In this document: in pieces, positions 7,859 through 17,510 of the stretch
How the letters are laid out: each line of letters starts with the position of its first letter
Position numbering within the stretch: position 1 is the stretch's first letter
Origin: an uncultured Lachnospiraceae bacterium
GTDB lineage: Bacteria > Bacillota > Clostridia > Lachnospirales > Lachnospiraceae
DNA: 31,636 nt
Direction: 5' to 3'
Assembly (NCBI GenBank): GCA_910587895.1
Contig: CAJUOE010000339.1
Location: 1-31,636 of the forward strand
Program-made: the position numbers and the translations under genes
Notes under the pieces: model-generated
What the model saw: only the letters and a program-made list of their open reading frames with translations
What the model was told of the DNA's origin: nothing
The model's database searches: none

Positions 7859-7879
7859 GATTAGTAGAAAAAATATATC

Positions 7880-7908
7880 TTGTCTCTCAAAATAGATTGG
7901 TTTATAAT
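7880..7908 (+). promoter_or_regulatory. Promoter of ackA
   Basis: TTGTCT at 7880-7885 and a perfect TATAAT at 7903-7908 with a 17-base spacer. Transcription would start near 7915, giving a leader of about 45 bases. It begins only ~20 bases from the broken end of the sigG remnant. Confidence 0.75.
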
Positions 7909-7960
7909 GGAAATAATAAGAGATAATCTCAGATGGAAGAGAGCGAGAAAGGAGAAAGAA

Positions 7961-9163
7961 ATGAATATATTAGTAGTCAACTGTGGAAGTTCCTCCCTGA
8001 AATATCAGGTCATCAACTCAGATACGGAGGCAGTGCTGGCAAAAGGACTGTGCGAGAGAATCGGTCTCGACGGCAGGCTGGTGTACCAGAAGGCAGGAGG
8101 AGAGAAAGAGATTACGGATGCGGATATGCCTACGCATAAGCAGGCAATCCAGATGGTACTGGATGCGCTGGTGAATCCGAAGACGGGCGCGCTTAACAGC
8201 CTGGAGGAAATCGGAGCAGTTGGACACAGGGTGGTTCATGGAGGAGAGAAATTTGCATCCTCTACAATTTTGAATGAAGACGTGCTGAAGGTTATTGAGG
8301 AGTGTAATGACTTAGCGCCGCTTCACAACCCGGCGAATCTTATCGGAATCCGTGCATGTCAGGAATTGATGCCGCATGTGCCCATGGTTGGCGTGTTTGA
8401 CACGGCATTCCATCAGACCATGCCGGAGGAAGCATACCTCTATGGCATTGATTATGATTATTATGAGAAGTATAAGGTGAGGAGGTATGGGTTCCACGGC
8501 ACTTCGCACAGTTATGTTTCCAAACGCGCGGCAGAGATTGTGGGGAAACCATACGAAGAACTGAAGACCATTGTCTGCCATCTGGGGAACGGGGCGTCCA
8601 TCTGTGCGGTTAAGAATGGCAAATCCATTGACACATCCATGGGCCTTACGCCTTTGGAGGGATTGATCATGGGAACCAGATCCGGCGATATTGACCCCGG
8701 TGCGATGGAATATCTTGCCAAGAAGGAGAACACGGATCTGGAAGGCATCATGGATATCCTTAACAAGAAATCCGGCGTTCAGGGATTATCCCATATTTCC
8801 AGTGACTTCCGTGATCTGGAGGCTGCGGCGGAAAAGAATGATGCGGCGGGCATCCGTGCGCTGAATACTTACATTTACCGTGCGGCAAAATATGTCGGCG
8901 CATATACGGCGGCGATGAACGGCGTGGACGTGATCTGCTTTACGGCAGGCGTAGGCGAGAACGGCCCCAACACGAGAAAGGGTATCTGTGATTATCTCGG
9001 CTATCTGGGGGTAAAACTGGATGATAAGGCAAATGAGGTACATGGGGAGGAGAAGATTATTTCCACACCGGATTCCAAGGTGACGGTTATTTGCCTTCCC
9101 ACAAATGAAGAGCTTGCCATTGCACGTGAAACGGTTGCGCTTGTAACGGCTGCTACCGAATAG
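7961..9163 (+). CDS. ackA: Acetate kinase
   Basis: Catalyses acetyl phosphate + ADP to acetate + ATP, the last step of acetate fermentation. Motifs of the ASKHA fold are present: NCGSSSLKYQ at residues 7-16, GHRVVHGGE, NPANLIGI, FDTAFH, YGFHGTSH, CHLGNGAS, and GLTPLEGLIMGTRSGDID. The start ATG 7961 follows AAAGGAG and begins with the family-typical MNILVVNCG; the open frame extends 81 bases upstream but that part holds the promoter. Length 400 residues matches the family. Phosphotransacetylase, often adjacent, is not in this window. A small gene follows 16 bases later and probably shares the transcript. Confidence 0.97.
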   Translation: MNILVVNCGSSSLKYQVINSDTEAVLAKGLCERIGLDGRLVYQKAGGEKEITDADMPTHKQAIQMVLDALVNPKTGALNSLEEIGAVGHRVVHGGEKFASSTILNEDVLKVIEECNDLAPLHNPANLIGIRACQELMPHVPMVGVFDTAFHQTMPEEAYLYGIDYDYYEKYKVRRYGFHGTSHSYVSKRAAEIVGKPYEELKTIVCHLGNGASICAVKNGKSIDTSMGLTPLEGLIMGTRSGDIDPGAMEYLAKKENTDLEGIMDILNKKSGVQGLSHISSDFRDLEAAAEKNDAAGIRALNTYIYRAAKYVGAYTAAMNGVDVICFTAGVGENGPNTRKGICDYLGYLGVKLDDKANEVHGEEKIISTPDSKVTVICLPTNEELAIARETVALVTAATE

Positions 9164-9179
9164 GAAGGAGGAAGGCAAT

Positions 9180-9476
9180 ATGAAAAAATACGTAAGAGCC
9201 AGCATTGAAGTTGAGGCAGCGCAATATGAGATGAATAAGGGAATGGAAGACGGCTTTATGCCCTGGACCTCGATCGTGACAACCGGCTGGATTGCCACGG
9301 AGAAACTGCTCAAGATAACCAGGGAAGACGGCGTTGTGGTATGCCCCTTCATCCAGAACCGCAGAGGTGTTATTTTCCTGCGGGAAGGCGACTATATCAT
9401 TGAAGAGAAGAATCATGAGCGCCATGTCTGTGGAGAAGACAAATTCCATAACCGTTATCATGAAATAGAAGGATAA
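9180..9476 (+). CDS. Small conserved protein of unknown function (PGDYG-like)
   Basis: A 98-residue soluble protein with AGGAAGG in front of its ATG, 16 bases after ackA. It contains the stretch LREGDYIIEEKNHERHVCGEDKF preceded by VVVCPFIQNRRGVI; in pieces, the GDY motif and the following HV..EDKF remind me of the PGDYG family and of small phage-type proteins with a beta-rich fold. One tryptophan-rich MPWTSIVTTGW segment is in the middle. No signal peptide or membrane segment. Its place between ackA and a terminator suggests co-transcription with ackA, without showing a related function. Product unknown. Confidence 0.75.
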   Translation: MKKYVRASIEVEAAQYEMNKGMEDGFMPWTSIVTTGWIATEKLLKITREDGVVVCPFIQNRRGVIFLREGDYIIEEKNHERHVCGEDKFHNRYHEIEG

Positions 9477-9478
9477 GC

Positions 9479-9507
9479 AAGAGCTGCCCCTGGGCAGCTC
9501 TTTTTTA
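9479..9507 (+). terminator. Rho-independent terminator after the ackA unit
   Basis: An 8-bp stem GAGCTGCC (9481-9488) / GGCAGCTC (9493-9500) with a CCTG loop is followed by six T. It ends just where the AAGGAGG of addB begins, leaving no room for a separate addB promoter. Confidence 0.93.
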
Positions 9508-9517
9508 AGGAGGATGT

Positions 9518-12500
9518 ATGTCGTTACAGTTGGTCTTCGGAAACAGCGGGAGTGGAAAATCCGATTATGTCTGCAAAAAAGCGCTGGCTCAGGCCAAAGA
9601 GGAGCCGGAGCGCACTTTTTTTGTGCTCGTGCCGGAACAGTTTACGATGCAGACGCAGAGGGAGCTTGTCAAAAGGCAGGAGCGCCACAGCATTATGAAC
9701 GTGGACGTCGTGAGCTTTAACCGCCTTGCCTTTCGCATTTTTGATGAGCTTGGAATCGGAAATCTGAATATTCTGGAAGAAACCGGCAAAAATCTGGTGC
9801 TGCGCCGCGTGGCGGGACAGGAACAGGACAATTTAATGCTGATGAAATCAAGCCTGAAAAAAGCCGGCTATATCAGTGAAATGAAATCTATCATTTCTGA
9901 GCTGACCCAGTACCGGATTGCGCCAAAGCAGCTTGACATATTGATTGGACAGGAGAATCAGCCGCCGCTGTTTCGCTATAAAATGCGTGATATCCAGACC
10001 ATGTATCAGGGCTTTACAGATTATCTTGAGGGAAAATTCGTGACTGCGGAGGAAGTGCTGGAAGTGCTTTCACAGGTGGCGGATCAGTCAAAACTTCTGA
10101 AAAATTCTGTGCTTGTGCTGGATGGATTTACCGGGTTTACGCCGGTGCAGTACCATCTTTTGGAGCGGTTGTTTCCGATCGTGAGAGAAATTCTCGTGAC
10201 GGTGACGCTGGATGCGCGGGAGGATCCCTATCTTTGCAGGGGCGTGCAGGAATTATTTTATATGAGCAAAAAAACCGTGCAGGCCCTGACCGAAATTGCC
10301 GCAAGGCAAGGGGTGCAAATCAAAGATCCTGTCTGGATGCGGCATGGGGACAACACGCGATTTGCCCAAGCCCCGGCGCTTCTGTGGCTGGAGCAGAATT
10401 TATTCCGTCCGAAACCGGAGATTTATGACGGCCCCGGGGATTGCCTGTTTCTCTGTTCCCTGTTAAATCCCAGGCAGGAGCTTGATTTCATTGCAAGGGA
10501 AATCCGAAAGCTTGTGCGTGCGTCCGGATATCGCTACAAAGATATTGCGATTGTTTGCGGCGATGTGGAGATGTACGGCAATTATGCGCGGGAAATTTTT
10601 GATACCTACGATATCCCACTGTTTCTCGATGCGAAAAAAGACATCCTGTTTCATCCGATGACGGAATTCTTAAGGCAGGCGCTGCTTATTTTAGAACAGG
10701 ATTTTTCTTACGAGGCAGTGTTGGGATATCTGCGCTGCAGCCTTGGCGGAATGGCGATGGAAGACGTTGACCTGCTCGAAAATTACCTGCTGGACAGGAA
10801 AATCCGAGGGATGCGCATCTGGCAGCAGAAATGGGTGCGGCGTGGCTGCGTGGCAGGCCAGCAGGAGTTAGACAGGATCAATGAATTGCGGGAGCAGCTG
10901 GTACGGCAGTTTACGCCGCTTGTGGAGGTCTTTCGTGAGAAGGGGACGGTGTCTGAGGTGTGCAGGCGGTTCTATCAGCTGCTTGTGGAGCTGGATGTGG
11001 AGTACCGGCTGAAGGAGTATGAAACGTATTTCCAGGAGCAGGGACAGACGTCCCTTGCCAGGGAATATGCACAGATTTACCGCGTTGTCATGGATTTGCT
11101 GGACAAGATGGTGGAACTTCTGGGCGAGGAACGCATGAATATCCGGGAATACCGTGAAATCCTCGAAGCGGGAATGGAGGCGGCGGCAATCGGCATCATT
11201 CCGCCGGGGTATGACCGGGTTGTGCTGGGGGATATAGAAAGGAGCCGGCTTTCGGACGTTAAAGTATTGTTTTTTGCAGGCGTCAATGACGGCCTGATTC
11301 CCAAGGCGGTGGAGCATGGAGGAATTATTTCCCAGTCAGACCGTGAGCTGTTTGCGGCAAATCAGATGGAGCTTGCGCCTACGGACAGGGAGCGCAGTTT
11401 CATTCAGAAGTTTTATCTGTATTTAAACCTTACCAAACCGTCCGAGCGGTTATATCTTACCTGGTTCCGGGTCAACCAGGAGGGGAAAGAGGGGCGGAAA
11501 TCGTACCTGGTGGAGACGATACGCAGAATATTTCCGCAGTTTGTCCCGGTACGCGTGGACGGGCAGGGAGGAATGGCGCAGATTGTAACCGAAAAAAGCA
11601 GCCGGAAATATTTTGTGGAGGGACTGAAAAAGGCGAAGAAGGGCGAGGTTTCCCCGGAGTGGAAAGCCTTGTACCACTGGTATGGCAGGCAGGATAAATT
11701 TCAGGAGATCGAGCCGTTTCTTGAGGCGGCGTTTTATCATTATCACAGTGGAAAAATAGGGCAGGAACTTACGCGCGCCTTGTATGGGAATGTGCTTGAG
11801 AACAGCGTGACCCGCCTGGAGACATTTAGCGCCTGTGCCTGCAGCCATTTCCTGCAATATGGCCTGCAATTGAAGGAGAGAAGCCTTGGGGAATTTGCTC
11901 CGGTGGATATGGGCAGCATGTTCCATGAAGTTTTGGAGCGGTACGCCCACGCCATGGAAAGGGAAGGCTATCACTGGTTTGACGTGCCGAAAGAGGTGCA
12001 GGAGCGTCTGGTTGACGAGGCAATAGAGAAGGCGCTTGGCAGCGGGTTTGACAGTATGCTGCTGCAGGAGGCGAGGACGGCGTATCTCTTGGAGCGCATG
12101 AAACGGATTGTAAAACGGACGGTTGAGGCGATTGCCGAGCAGGTACAAACCAGCCATTTTACGCCGGAGGGATATGAGATTTCATTTTCTTTTGCGCAGG
12201 ATCTTAAGGCGGTGAATTTTACGTTGAGTGAGCAGGAGCGGATGCGGCTCCTTGGCAGGATTGACCGTATTGATACACAGAAAAAAGAGCAGCAGGTCTA
12301 TGTCAAGGTCGTGGATTATAAGTCCGGCAATCAGGATTTCCAGCTGCTGTCATTCTATCATGGACTGCAATTGCAGCTTGTGGTGTACCTGAATTCTGCC
12401 ATGGAGCTCATGAAAAAGAGATATCCGGACAGGGAAATCCTACCGGGCGGGATGTACTATTATCATCTCGACGACCCCGTGATTGAGGGGGATGCCACGA

Positions 12501-12850
12501 AGACGGATGAGGAAATCCGCAAGGAGATTTTTCAGAAACTGAAACTGAAAGGCGTTGCCGCAGAAACAGAAGACGAGAGCGTAAATGCCAAGACAAAACG
12601 TTTCGGTAACGAGGAGTTTCAGGTGTTATCCGGATTTGTCAATCACAAAATCCGGGAAATCGGGCGTAAGATATTTGACGGAGAGATTGCAGCAAATCCC
12701 TATCGCCTGGGGGAGGAGAGCGGATGCGATTACTGCCCGTACCACGGCGTTTGCGGGTTTGAGCCCGGGGAACCGGGACAAAGCTACCGGCAGTTAAAGC
12801 AGATCAAGGACGAAACGGAGATTTTTCGCAGCATGAAAGAGGAGATGTAG
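9518..12850 (+). CDS. addB: ATP-dependent helicase/deoxyribonuclease subunit B
   Basis: AddB partners with AddA to resect double-strand DNA breaks up to a Chi-like site and prepare ends for RecA. This 1110-residue protein shows the N-terminal Walker A GNSGSGKS (residues 8-15), the LVPEQFTMQTQ segment typical of AddB, and a C-terminal nuclease domain with VKVVDYKSG. Iron-sulfur ligands are visible as C773/C775 region (CACSHFLQYG) and CDYCPYHGVC (C1070, C1073, C1079). ATG 9518 is preceded by AAGGAGG at a short four-base distance. It starts eleven bases after the terminator T run and ends five bases before addA. Confidence 0.96.
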   Translation: MSLQLVFGNSGSGKSDYVCKKALAQAKEEPERTFFVLVPEQFTMQTQRELVKRQERHSIMNVDVVSFNRLAFRIFDELGIGNLNILEETGKNLVLRRVAGQEQDNLMLMKSSLKKAGYISEMKSIISELTQYRIAPKQLDILIGQENQPPLFRYKMRDIQTMYQGFTDYLEGKFVTAEEVLEVLSQVADQSKLLKNSVLVLDGFTGFTPVQYHLLERLFPIVREILVTVTLDAREDPYLCRGVQELFYMSKKTVQALTEIAARQGVQIKDPVWMRHGDNTRFAQAPALLWLEQNLFRPKPEIYDGPGDCLFLCSLLNPRQELDFIAREIRKLVRASGYRYKDIAIVCGDVEMYGNYAREIFDTYDIPLFLDAKKDILFHPMTEFLRQALLILEQDFSYEAVLGYLRCSLGGMAMEDVDLLENYLLDRKIRGMRIWQQKWVRRGCVAGQQELDRINELREQLVRQFTPLVEVFREKGTVSEVCRRFYQLLVELDVEYRLKEYETYFQEQGQTSLAREYAQIYRVVMDLLDKMVELLGEERMNIREYREILEAGMEAAAIGIIPPGYDRVVLGDIERSRLSDVKVLFFAGVNDGLIPKAVEHGGIISQSDRELFAANQMELAPTDRERSFIQKFYLYLNLTKPSERLYLTWFRVNQEGKEGRKSYLVETIRRIFPQFVPVRVDGQGGMAQIVTEKSSRKYFVEGLKKAKKGEVSPEWKALYHWYGRQDKFQEIEPFLEAAFYHYHSGKIGQELTRALYGNVLENSVTRLETFSACACSHFLQYGLQLKERSLGEFAPVDMGSMFHEVLERYAHAMEREGYHWFDVPKEVQERLVDEAIEKALGSGFDSMLLQEARTAYLLERMKRIVKRTVEAIAEQVQTSHFTPEGYEISFSFAQDLKAVNFTLSEQERMRLLGRIDRIDTQKKEQQVYVKVVDYKSGNQDFQLLSFYHGLQLQLVVYLNSAMELMKKRYPDREILPGGMYYYHLDDPVIEGDATKTDEEIRKEIFQKLKLKGVAAETEDESVNAKTKRFGNEEFQVLSGFVNHKIREIGRKIFDGEIAANPYRLGEESGCDYCPYHGVCGFEPGEPGQSYRQLKQIKDETEIFRSMKEEM

Positions 12851-12855
12851 ACGGG

Positions 12856-15800
12856 ATGGAGAAGAAGTGGACAGATCAACAGCAGCAGGTGATCCGGCTT
12901 GACAACCGCAATCTTTTGGTGTCTGCGGCGGCGGGAAGTGGTAAGACAGCCGTCCTCGTAGAACGCATTATCCGAAAAATTACGGACAAACACCATCCGC
13001 TGGATATTGACCGCCTTTTGATTGTGACGTTTACCAATGCGGCGGCGGCCCAGATGCGTGAACGGATTGCAGCAGCTTTGGCAGAGGCGCTTATGCGGGA
13101 TCCGGATAGCGTACATTTGCAGCGGCAGCAGACGCTTTTGCACAATGCGCAGATTACCACCATTCACAGTTTCTGCCTGTATGTGATACGCAATTTTTTT
13201 CATCGAATTGAGATGGAGCCCGATTTTCGCGTGGCGGAGGAAGGCGAATTAAAGCTGCTGAAAAGCGATGTGCTCGACCGAGTGTTAGAGCGGCATTACG
13301 AGGAGGCGAAACCGGAATTTCTCATGCTTTCGGAAACGATTGCCACGGGAAAGACCGACCAGCCGCTGAAAGACGCTATTTTAAAGCTCTCATCTTTTGC
13401 CATAAGCTACCCCTGGGTGGAGGAATGGCTGGAAGGGTGCAGGCAGCCCTTTCATGTTACGCAGCTTGCGGACTTCGAGGCGCTGCCGATGACGGAATCG
13501 TTATTGGATTACCTGAAAAACCTGACCTCACAGTGGGGCAGACAGATGCGGCAGTGCCTTAAAATCTGCCTCATGGAAGACGGCCCGGATGCGTATGAGA
13601 ACCTGATGCAGCAGGAATCTGAAATGATGGAGCAGTTCATAAAATGCCGCACGTATGGGGAATACTATGAAAAGATGCAGGGCGTATCGTTTGCGCGCCT
13701 GCCTGCGCTGCGCAAATTTGCCGGCGATGCGGCGAAAAAAGAGCGCGTGCAGAAAATGCGCAATGAGGTAAAGGATTCGTATAAGAAGTTAAAGGCGCAG
13801 TTCTTCTTCCAGCAGCCGGAAATGATGGTGGAAGACATGAAAAAAATCCGTCCGCAGGCGGATATGCTGATCGACGTGACGCTTGATTTCCTTCAGGCTT
13901 TTTCGGAGAAAAAACGGGAAAAAAATATGCTGGATTTTAACGATTTAGAGCATTTTGCATTGAAAATTCTCGTGGATGACAAGACGCATCTTCCCAGCCA
14001 GACTGCGCAGGAGTTGCGCAGAAACTATGAGGAGATCATGATTGACGAATACCAGGATTCCAATCTTGTCCAGGAGACGGTACTGCGCGCAGTTTCCATG
14101 GAGGAAGAGGGCGGGCATAATATTTTCATGGTTGGCGATGTGAAACAGAGCATATACCGTTTCCGCATGGCGCGCCCGGAGCTTTTTATGGAGAAATATG
14201 GAACTTATACCATAGAGGAGAGCGAAAACCAGCGCGTTGACCTGCATAAGAATTTCCGCAGCCGACCGGAGGTTTTACATACGGTCAACGATATCTTCCG
14301 TAAATTGATGCATGAGGATATTGGAAATATTACTTATGACGACCAGGCGGCGTTGTATCCGGGCGCCTCGTTTCCGGAAGGGACGCCCGGTATGTTTGAT
14401 ACGAGGTTTCTGGTTGTTTCGCCCGGAGAGGAGGAAGACATAAAGACGCCGGAGCTGGAGGCAAAGGCGGTGGGCACTGAAATCCGCAGATTGCTCAAAG
14501 AGCAGCTTGTATGCAATGAGAATCCGACAGAAACGAATCCAGAGGAATTGCGTCCGGTGCGTTATGGCGATATCGTAATTTTGCTGCGCTCCATGAGCGG
14601 CTGGGCGGATGCATTTGTGCATGTGTTGGGTGAGATGGGGATTCCCGCCCGGGCAGCCGCCGGGACAGGCTATTTTTCTGCGCTGGAAGTGCAGACCGCG
14701 CTGAATCTCTTAAAAATCCTGGATAATCCCAGGCAGGATATTCCCATGGCGGCGGTGCTGTCTTCGCCGATCGCAGGGCTGTCCGGGGAAGAGCTTGCCT
14801 CTTTACGCGTGCAGTTTCCGGAGGAGACATTTTACGGGGCAGCGCTGCATGATTGGGAGGCGGATTCTGCGGAGGCAGGAATTGCAGCGGAGACCAGGAG
14901 GAAGTTGCAGAAATTTATACGGCTTTTGCAGAAATACCGCAGGAAAATCAGCTACACGCCCATCCACCAGCTCCTGTATGAAATTCTGGAGGAGAGCGGC
15001 TATCAGGCGTATGTCTATGCGCTGCCGGGCGGCGAGGTGAAGAAGGCAAACCTGGAAATGCTGGTGGAGAAGGCCATCGCCTATGAGAATACCAGCTACC
15101 GCGGACTGTTTCATTTTATACGCTATATGGAGCAGCTACAGAAATATGAGGTGGATTTTCCGCTGGCCGATGGAGACGAGGCAGAAGACGTCGTGCGGAT
15201 CATGAGCATCCACAAGAGCAAGGGGCTGGAATTTCCCATTGTGTTTGTCTCCGGGCTTGGAAAGATGTTTAACAACCAGGACGTGCGTGAGCGTCTCGTG
15301 CTCCATCCCTCGCTTGGAATCGGCATGGATGTGCTGGATTTCAAACGGCGTTTGAAAACGCCGGGATTTACGAGGCAGCTTTTGGCGCGGAAGATCGCCA
15401 TGGAAAATACCGGGGAGGAGCTGCGCGTATTGTATGTTGCCCTGACGCGTGCCAAAGAGCGCCTGATCCTTACCGGGGTCTTAAAAAAAGCGGAGGAAAA
15501 GTTAAAGGAGTATGGAATTGCAGTGATTGCACGGGATAAAACGATGCTGGCGGAAGCAGAACCGCAGCCTGTGGTTGAAGAAGGGTTTTTGTCATTTTTA
15601 AAACGGCTGAATGCAGGTTCCTTTTTGCAGATGCTTTTGATGGCAGCTGCCGCTTATCCGGGCAGGTATCCGGTGATGCTCCTTAAGAGTGCGGATCTTG
15701 CCGACGCAGTAAAGACGCATGAGGTGGAGGAAGAACTGACAAGGATAGAGCTTTTGGCGAGGCTTCAGGAAACAGATGCAGCCTGGGATGAGAAGGTAGA

Positions 15801-16548
15801 AAAACGGCTTTCCTATGTCTATCCCTATGTGGAGGAAACTACAATGCGAACGAAGGTTTCCGTGTCGGAATTGAAACACCGTGCCATGGATAAACTGATA
15901 GAGGAAGAGATGGTGGAGCGGATACTGCCTGTTAGACAGGAAACGGGGCAGTTTTTGGCCAGGCAGCAGGAGCCACAGGCCAGGCAGCAGGAGAGGGAGC
16001 GTTATGTCCCGGCATTTATGGAGGGCATACAGGAAGAAAATATGGGAGCCAAACGGGGGACGGCGATGCACCGCGTATTGGAATGTTATGATTTTACGAA
16101 GGATGCAGGCAGCCTGAAGGAGCAGATGGCATGGATGGAAGAACAGGGGAGGATTGAAAAAGACCTGCTTGCCCTTGTCTCATTTCCTGCGTTGCAGACA
16201 TTTCTTGAGACCCCGCTTGGACAGCGGATGCACAGGGCGGCCTGCGCAGGAAAACTGTATAAGGAGAAACCGTTTGTGATGGGCAAACCTGCAAAGGAGG
16301 CGCTTGAGGAGAGCAGCAGCGAAGAGATGATTCTGATTCAGGGAATTATTGATGTTTTTTTTGAGGAAGAAGACGGGATCGTGCTGTTGGACTATAAGAC
16401 GGATCATGTGCGAAGCAAAAAGGAACTGGCAGAGCGTTACCGCACGCAGATGGAGCTCTATGCACAGGCCTTGGAACGCGCGCTCTTTTGTCCGGTGAAG
16501 GAGAAACTGTTGTATTCGTTCTGCCTGCATGAGATTGTAACCTTGTAG
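12856..16548 (+). CDS. addA: ATP-dependent helicase/nuclease subunit A
   Basis: The UvrD/Rep-type helicase-nuclease partner of AddB (1230 residues). Helicase motifs in order: Q-motif WTDQQQQVI, Walker A SAAAGSGKT (GSGKT at 27-31), IVTFTNAAAAQMRERI, Walker B-like MIDEYQDSN, motif III VGDVKQSIYRFR, motif V IHKSKGLEFPIVF, motif VI VLYVALTRAKERL. The RecB-type nuclease end has GTAMHRVLE and LLDYKTD (D1179). Five bases separate it from addB, so both are translated from one message. A repeat-like QQEPQARQQE stretch at about residue 1040 lies in a linker before the nuclease domain. Confidence 0.97.
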   Translation: MEKKWTDQQQQVIRLDNRNLLVSAAAGSGKTAVLVERIIRKITDKHHPLDIDRLLIVTFTNAAAAQMRERIAAALAEALMRDPDSVHLQRQQTLLHNAQITTIHSFCLYVIRNFFHRIEMEPDFRVAEEGELKLLKSDVLDRVLERHYEEAKPEFLMLSETIATGKTDQPLKDAILKLSSFAISYPWVEEWLEGCRQPFHVTQLADFEALPMTESLLDYLKNLTSQWGRQMRQCLKICLMEDGPDAYENLMQQESEMMEQFIKCRTYGEYYEKMQGVSFARLPALRKFAGDAAKKERVQKMRNEVKDSYKKLKAQFFFQQPEMMVEDMKKIRPQADMLIDVTLDFLQAFSEKKREKNMLDFNDLEHFALKILVDDKTHLPSQTAQELRRNYEEIMIDEYQDSNLVQETVLRAVSMEEEGGHNIFMVGDVKQSIYRFRMARPELFMEKYGTYTIEESENQRVDLHKNFRSRPEVLHTVNDIFRKLMHEDIGNITYDDQAALYPGASFPEGTPGMFDTRFLVVSPGEEEDIKTPELEAKAVGTEIRRLLKEQLVCNENPTETNPEELRPVRYGDIVILLRSMSGWADAFVHVLGEMGIPARAAAGTGYFSALEVQTALNLLKILDNPRQDIPMAAVLSSPIAGLSGEELASLRVQFPEETFYGAALHDWEADSAEAGIAAETRRKLQKFIRLLQKYRRKISYTPIHQLLYEILEESGYQAYVYALPGGEVKKANLEMLVEKAIAYENTSYRGLFHFIRYMEQLQKYEVDFPLADGDEAEDVVRIMSIHKSKGLEFPIVFVSGLGKMFNNQDVRERLVLHPSLGIGMDVLDFKRRLKTPGFTRQLLARKIAMENTGEELRVLYVALTRAKERLILTGVLKKAEEKLKEYGIAVIARDKTMLAEAEPQPVVEEGFLSFLKRLNAGSFLQMLLMAAAAYPGRYPVMLLKSADLADAVKTHEVEEELTRIELLARLQETDAAWDEKVEKRLSYVYPYVEETTMRTKVSVSELKHRAMDKLIEEEMVERILPVRQETGQFLARQQEPQARQQERERYVPAFMEGIQEENMGAKRGTAMHRVLECYDFTKDAGSLKEQMAWMEEQGRIEKDLLALVSFPALQTFLETPLGQRMHRAACAGKLYKEKPFVMGKPAKEALEESSSEEMILIQGIIDVFFEEEDGIVLLDYKTDHVRSKKELAERYRTQMELYAQALERALFCPVKEKLLYSFCLHEIVTL

Positions 16549-16602
16549 GAATTGTCCATGGTAATGGAATGAGGTAATGTTTACGAACAGAAAGGAAGAA
16601 AT

Positions 16603-17202
16603 ATGGGATACCGATTGATATTAGCATCCGCATCTCCCAGAAGGAGGGAGCTGTTAGAACAGATTGGCGCAACTTTCCAAGTGATGCCGGCGAAAGGCGA
16701 GGAGGTAATCACGAAGGAACAGCCAGAACAGGCAGTCATGGAACTGTCGAGGCAGAAAGCCGAAGAAATTGCAGAGAAAATTGCGGATGGAATTGCGGAT
16801 GAGGATGTGCTGGTTCTTGGTGCGGATACGGTGGTCGTATACGAGGGAAAGATACTTGGGAAACCGAAGGATGAATCGGATGCCAGAGCGATGCTGTCAA
16901 TGTTAAACGGCAGGACGCACAGTGTATTTACCGGGGTTACCGTAATCGTTATGAAAAATGGTAATTCTCAAATCCATTCGTTTTATGAGGAGACGGAAGT
17001 GTCCATGTATCCGATGACGGATGCGCAGATTTCATATTATATCCAGACAGGGGAGCCGATGGACAAAGCAGGCGCCTATGGCATTCAGGGAAAGGGAGCC
17101 GTTTTCATTGAGAAAATCCATGGGGACTACAATAATGTGGTGGGGCTTCCGGTGGCAAAGATTTTTTATAAGATGCTTGAATCAGGCATTGAAATTTTGT
17201 AG
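16603..17202 (+). CDS. maf: Maf-family nucleotide pyrophosphatase
   Basis: House-cleaning enzyme that hydrolyses modified or canonical nucleoside triphosphates (dTTP/UTP type likely), linked to septum arrest when over-produced in Bacillus. Family signature ASASPRRRELL at residues 8-18, catalytic GADTVV, GKPKD and the AGAYGIQGKGA segment are all present. Length 199 is standard. Ribosome binding site AAAGGAAG precedes ATG 16603, 54 bases after addA. Confidence 0.95.
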   Translation: MGYRLILASASPRRRELLEQIGATFQVMPAKGEEVITKEQPEQAVMELSRQKAEEIAEKIADGIADEDVLVLGADTVVVYEGKILGKPKDESDARAMLSMLNGRTHSVFTGVTVIVMKNGNSQIHSFYEETEVSMYPMTDAQISYYIQTGEPMDKAGAYGIQGKGAVFIEKIHGDYNNVVGLPVAKIFYKMLESGIEIL

Positions 17203-17246
17203 TTTTCATACTATCATATAGGGAAAGAGAGAGGAGGCGTGAGTTT

Positions 17247-17510
17247 ATGAGTGAATATGACGAACTCTGTCTGGAATATTTTCTGGACAATCAGTCTCAG
17301 CTTTTTGATGAAAGGGTAGCTGAGAATCTGGATGATGCGGAAGAATTTCTGGAAGACTGTATGGCAGTGTTATGTAAAAATATCAAAGAGGTGCGCGCAT
17401 ACTTTGAAGAAGAAGGCGCAGACGTTTCTCATATGGATGACGACGAGCTGGAAGAGGCATCTGAGGTATTTTCGCTGCCGGATGGAAGATTTCTGGTTGT
17501 GGAGGCTTAA
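17247..17510 (+). CDS. Small acidic protein of unknown function
   Basis: An 87-residue, strongly acidic protein (runs such as DDAEEF, DDDELEE) predicted mostly helical with a short beta end (GRFLVVEA). Only one pair of cysteines, C10 and C39-C44 region, no membrane segment. GAGAGGAGG lies upstream of ATG 17247. Its TAA stop touches the ATG of the FAD-dependent oxidoreductase, so translation is coupled. I do not recognise the family; the tight coupling suggests a role with the oxidoreductase. Confidence 0.75.
   Translation: MSEYDELCLEYFLDNQSQLFDERVAENLDDAEEFLEDCMAVLCKNIKEVRAYFEEEGADVSHMDDDELEEASEVFSLPDGRFLVVEA

Noticed and set aside
7880..7960. Extending ackA upstream to 7880
   Set aside because: This stretch holds the TTGTCT/TATAAT promoter, and the family-typical N-terminus MNILVVNCG with AAAGGAG begins at 7961.
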